NCBI RefSeq assembly: GCF_000807675.2
Contig: NZ_CP019962.1
Coordinates: forward strand, 3,693,157-3,757,156
Direction: 5' to 3'
Source of the DNA: Eubacterium limosum
Lineage (GTDB): Bacteria > Bacillota > Clostridia > Eubacteriales > Eubacteriaceae
Length of the DNA: 64,000 nt
A program made the position numbers and the translations under genes. Under the pieces are notes generated by a model. It searched no databases. It was not told where the DNA came from and saw only the letters and a list, made by a program, of their open reading frames with translations. Below are positions 61,974 through 64,000 of this stretch, in pieces; positions within the stretch are counted from its first letter, which is position 1; every line of letters begins with the position of its first letter.

Positions 61974-62939
61974 TTATCGCCGCACTGGCCGGACATACTT
62001 ACAAAATTGTTCTGGATTAAAATATAAATAAATTATCCGGCCCGGAGAAGTGTCAAAGCGGTAGCCGGTATCCGTAAAATCAAATTCTGCCATTGCCCTT
62101 TCAATCTTTTCCTCTACCGTACGGTTTTCCTGCTCATAGTCAAAGGGGCCGTGCTCAAAAACAAGATACTCGGCCTCAGGGACATCCATCATGAGCATTT
62201 GCGGCGGAACCTCGCCTTGATAGTCAATAGGAAGCCGTACACCATAGCACTCCGTGCGGGGAAAACCCCAATCACAGAGTCTTCCTTCCGGGTCATTGAT
62301 GTACGCCATAATCTGGCCGCTGCCGCTGTTGGTCTCGCTCCCGCCGACATCATCCAACTTCCCCTTGATACTGTCGAGCAGACCGCAGATTGTTTCGCAG
62401 TCCTGTCCTGGAATGAGGCTTTGTTTTTGCCAGAAATCCCAATAGCCGTTGCTCTCATAGTTTTTAATGTGCAGAAATTTATGCGCGGGGATGGTTACAA
62501 AATAGATTTTAATATCTTCTGTGGATTTTATCATGCCAATCTCTCCAAATCCTAAAAAGTAGCGGTCAAAGGGGTTTATTTTTGTACGGAGAATGACGGG
62601 CCTGGGATTTTTCCGGTATTCGCTTGGCGTTACACCATAGGTTTTCTTAAAAGCCCTGGTAAAAGCCTCATGGGACGAAAAGCCATAATCGAAAGCAATA
62701 TCCAAAAGGCTTTTTTCGCTGTCCCGAACCTCCTTAAGCGCAAAAGCCAGCTTTCTGTGCCTCAGATAATCCCTAAAGGACATACCGGATATTTCTTTAA
62801 ATTTCCTTGTTGTATAAAACTCAGAATAGCCCAGATGTTGGGAAAGAAACCGCAGTGTCAGGGCTTCATCATTATAATTTTTAATGCATTTGTCAATTTC
62901 ATCAACAATGGTCTGAATCTGCTTTCGCCATTCATACAT
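61974..62939 (-). CDS. AraC-type regulator with GyrI-like effector domain
   Basis: A 321-residue protein starting at ATG 62939, eight bases after GAGGTGG (GTG at 62951 overlaps that site). Residues about 15-110 hold two AraC HTH motifs (ALTLRFLSQHLGYSEFYTTRKFKEISG; LLDIAFDYGFSSHEAFTRAFKKTYGVTPSEYRK). The C-terminal half (from about residue 130) is a GyrI/BacR-like ligand-binding domain. Such proteins sense small hydrophobic ligands and activate efflux or stress genes. Neighbouring genes give no clue to its target. Confidence 0.88.
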   Translation of the reverse strand: MYEWRKQIQTIVDEIDKCIKNYNDEALTLRFLSQHLGYSEFYTTRKFKEISGMSFRDYLRHRKLAFALKEVRDSEKSLLDIAFDYGFSSHEAFTRAFKKTYGVTPSEYRKNPRPVILRTKINPFDRYFLGFGEIGMIKSTEDIKIYFVTIPAHKFLHIKNYESNGYWDFWQKQSLIPGQDCETICGLLDSIKGKLDDVGGSETNSGSGQIMAYINDPEGRLCDWGFPRTECYGVRLPIDYQGEVPPQMLMMDVPEAEYLVFEHGPFDYEQENRTVEEKIERAMAEFDFTDTGYRFDTSPGRIIYLYFNPEQFCKYVRPVRR

Positions 62940-63037
62940 GTATCTGTCCACCTCGTTTCATCCGCTCTTTCTCTATTATAAAGAAATTGTACGTACGCCG
63001 CTTGATTTTACTTGCGGTCATTTTCCGACTCTGGTTT

Positions 63038-63727
63038 TCAGTGCTTTAGAAGCGCTGGAAGCTCCTCAAGGGTGTGTATTTCATAATCAGCGTGAATATC
63101 AAGAAGATTCTTCTCCCTGTCAGGGTTATACCAGCAGGTATCAATGCCGGCGTTTATACCGCCCTGGATGTCAGATGTTAAAGAGTCACCGACCACCAGC
63201 GCCTCGCCGGGATCATAGTCTGGAATACGGGCCGCGATATAGTCGAAAAAGTCCTTCTGGGGTTTTTGAGCGCCAGCGTCCTCAGAGACAAAGATGTCCG
63301 CCATGAGCCTGTCAAGCCCTGTAGCCGAAAGACGGCTGTACTGGGTGCTCGAGACGCCGTTGGTGACAATATAAAGCCTGAAATCCTTTTTTAAAGCCCT
63401 GCAGAGGTCATAGGCGCCGTCGATGAGAAAAGCGCCCCGTCCCAGGGCTGGCTGATAATCCGCCTCAAAAGCCATTCCGTCAATATCCAGTCCAAGCTCC
63501 AGAAACAAAAGCTGGAAACGGCTGGTGACCAGTGTGTCTTTGTCGATCAGGCCGTGCTCAAAATCCTTCCAGAGGCCGTGGTTAATGTCTGCGTAAAGAT
63601 CCAGAATCTCCCTTGTCGGGTGAATGCCGTATTTTCTGAAGGTCTGGTCCAGGGCCTGGGCCTCGGTCTTTTTAAAATCCATCAGAGTGCCGTCAGCGTC
63701 AAAGAGAAGCGTCGTGTATTTTTTCAT
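63038..63727 (-). CDS. YjjG-type HAD-superfamily nucleotidase
   Basis: A 229-residue haloacid dehalogenase-like phosphatase. Motif I is LLFDADGTLMDF (Asp10, Asp12), motif II IVTNGVS, motif III Lys in AQKPQKDFF and motif IV VVGDSLTSDIQGG. The cap and motif spacing fit YjjG noncanonical pyrimidine nucleotidases, which remove phosphate from modified dUMP/TMP-like nucleotides. ATG at 63727 follows AAAGGA on the minus strand. It starts three bases before the stop of the upstream membrane protein gene's end and is probably co-transcribed with it. Confidence 0.9.
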   Translation of the reverse strand: MKKYTTLLFDADGTLMDFKKTEAQALDQTFRKYGIHPTREILDLYADINHGLWKDFEHGLIDKDTLVTSRFQLLFLELGLDIDGMAFEADYQPALGRGAFLIDGAYDLCRALKKDFRLYIVTNGVSSTQYSRLSATGLDRLMADIFVSEDAGAQKPQKDFFDYIAARIPDYDPGEALVVGDSLTSDIQGGINAGIDTCWYNPDREKNLLDIHADYEIHTLEELPALLKH

Positions 63728-63729
63728 GT

Positions 63730-64000
63730 TCAGCGTGAATGTCCTTTCATAATCTGCCGCAGACGAAAATAATAAAAGAGGATCGCCCCGGCAAATAAAA
63801 CTGCAAAGCCAATGATAATATAGAGTGTCACTCTGTGCTGTACCAGAACGCTGTCCGAATAAATCATGGACAGAAAGATCGTGTTAAACAGATTGACAAA
63901 AAGCAGATCCGAAATGAGGATAATGGTGCGTGTCAGCAGGCGTATATGCTCCAGGGCGGATTGATTATAAATGTTCAGATCATCCTGTATATGCTTTGTG
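63730..64000 (-). CDS. Membrane protein, N-terminus outside window
   Basis: The frame ending in the TGA at 63730-63732 gives about 89 residues: THKHIQ-like start in the window, then ISDLLFVNLFNTIFLSMIY and VTLYIIIGFAVLFAGAILFYYF, two likely membrane helices, and a basic tail RLRQIMKGHSR. No family was recognised. Its stop lies two bases before the YjjG-type start, so the genes form an operon. Confidence 0.6.
   Translation of the reverse strand, partial: TKHIQDDLNIYNQSALEHIRLLTRTIILISDLLFVNLFNTIFLSMIYSDSVLVQHRVTLYIIIGFAVLFAGAILFYYFRLRQIMKGHSR

Overview
The window reads as chromosomal DNA from a low-to-mid GC anaerobic Firmicute (class Clostridia). Genes start behind strong AGGAGG-type ribosome binding sites, several with TTG or GTG starts, and promoters are close to the sigma-A consensus. 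The gene content (a double acyl-CoA dehydratase activase, a TIGR03905 TSCPD protein, a TIGR03960/TIGR03936 pair, an NhaC antiporter, a DUF1659/DUF2922 pair) fits a Eubacterium limosum-like acetogen. That placement is inferred from gene content only. No rRNA, tRNA or CRISPR array was seen.

Layout. 1-9.6 kb: end of a LysE-type exporter, a possible structured RNA, a DUF1659/DUF2922 pair, a MarR regulator with its MFS exporter, and a run of small enzymes (Vat-like acetyltransferase, hydrolase, GNATs with one broken by an amber codon, an AlkA/Ogt DNA-alkylation repair pair). 9.6-15.6 kb: a penicillin-binding protein, small enzymes, an EamA transporter, and a TIGR04076 gene with a 196-bp tandem duplication. 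14.7-19.5 kb: two copies of one structured repeat element lie on either side of phage-like genes (Rha regulator, XRE repressor, DUF6431). 19.5-24.2 kb: an ECF sigma factor, a membrane partner, and an ABC cassette with two tandem paralogous permeases. 24.2-27.4 kb: YjbQ, an S24-type repressor divergent from a tiny 27-codon gene, DUF1835 and an omega-amidase. 27.6-33.4 kb: an FGGY kinase and a 1409-residue activase. 33.7-35.6 kb: a BcsA-like glycosyltransferase/PilZ gene broken by a frameshift. 36-41.4 kb: NhaC and a heterodimeric ABC exporter. 41.4-49.7 kb: a frameshifted MalT-like regulator divergent from a large secreted GLUG protein and an alkylsulfatase lipoprotein. 49.8-52.3 kb: the TIGR03960/TIGR03936 pair.

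The most unusual region is 52.4-59.8 kb. Two paralogous, highly structured transcripts of about 650 and 580 nt, each with its own sigma-A promoter and terminator and with compensatory base changes between them, flank one cassette. The cassette holds a gene for a protein made of three identical 67-residue repeats ending in a Cys-Lys-Cys motif (DNA differences between repeats are all silent), a two-domain FtsX-like permease, its ATPase, an OmpR-type response regulator and a sensor kinase. TTTACA/GTTAC repeats recur in the promoters of both RNAs, and GTTAC also occurs around the peptide promoter, which suggests shared control. I did not recognise this system as a described one.

59.9-64 kb returns to ordinary genes: TSCPD protein, two lipoproteins (one an amino-acid-type binding protein), an AraC/GyrI-like regulator, a YjjG-type HAD phosphatase and a partial membrane protein. 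Across the window one near-identical terminator hairpin (GCAC-G/A-GC arms) recurs at least eight times. Three genes carry single-base or single-codon lesions, which may be real decay or sequence errors.
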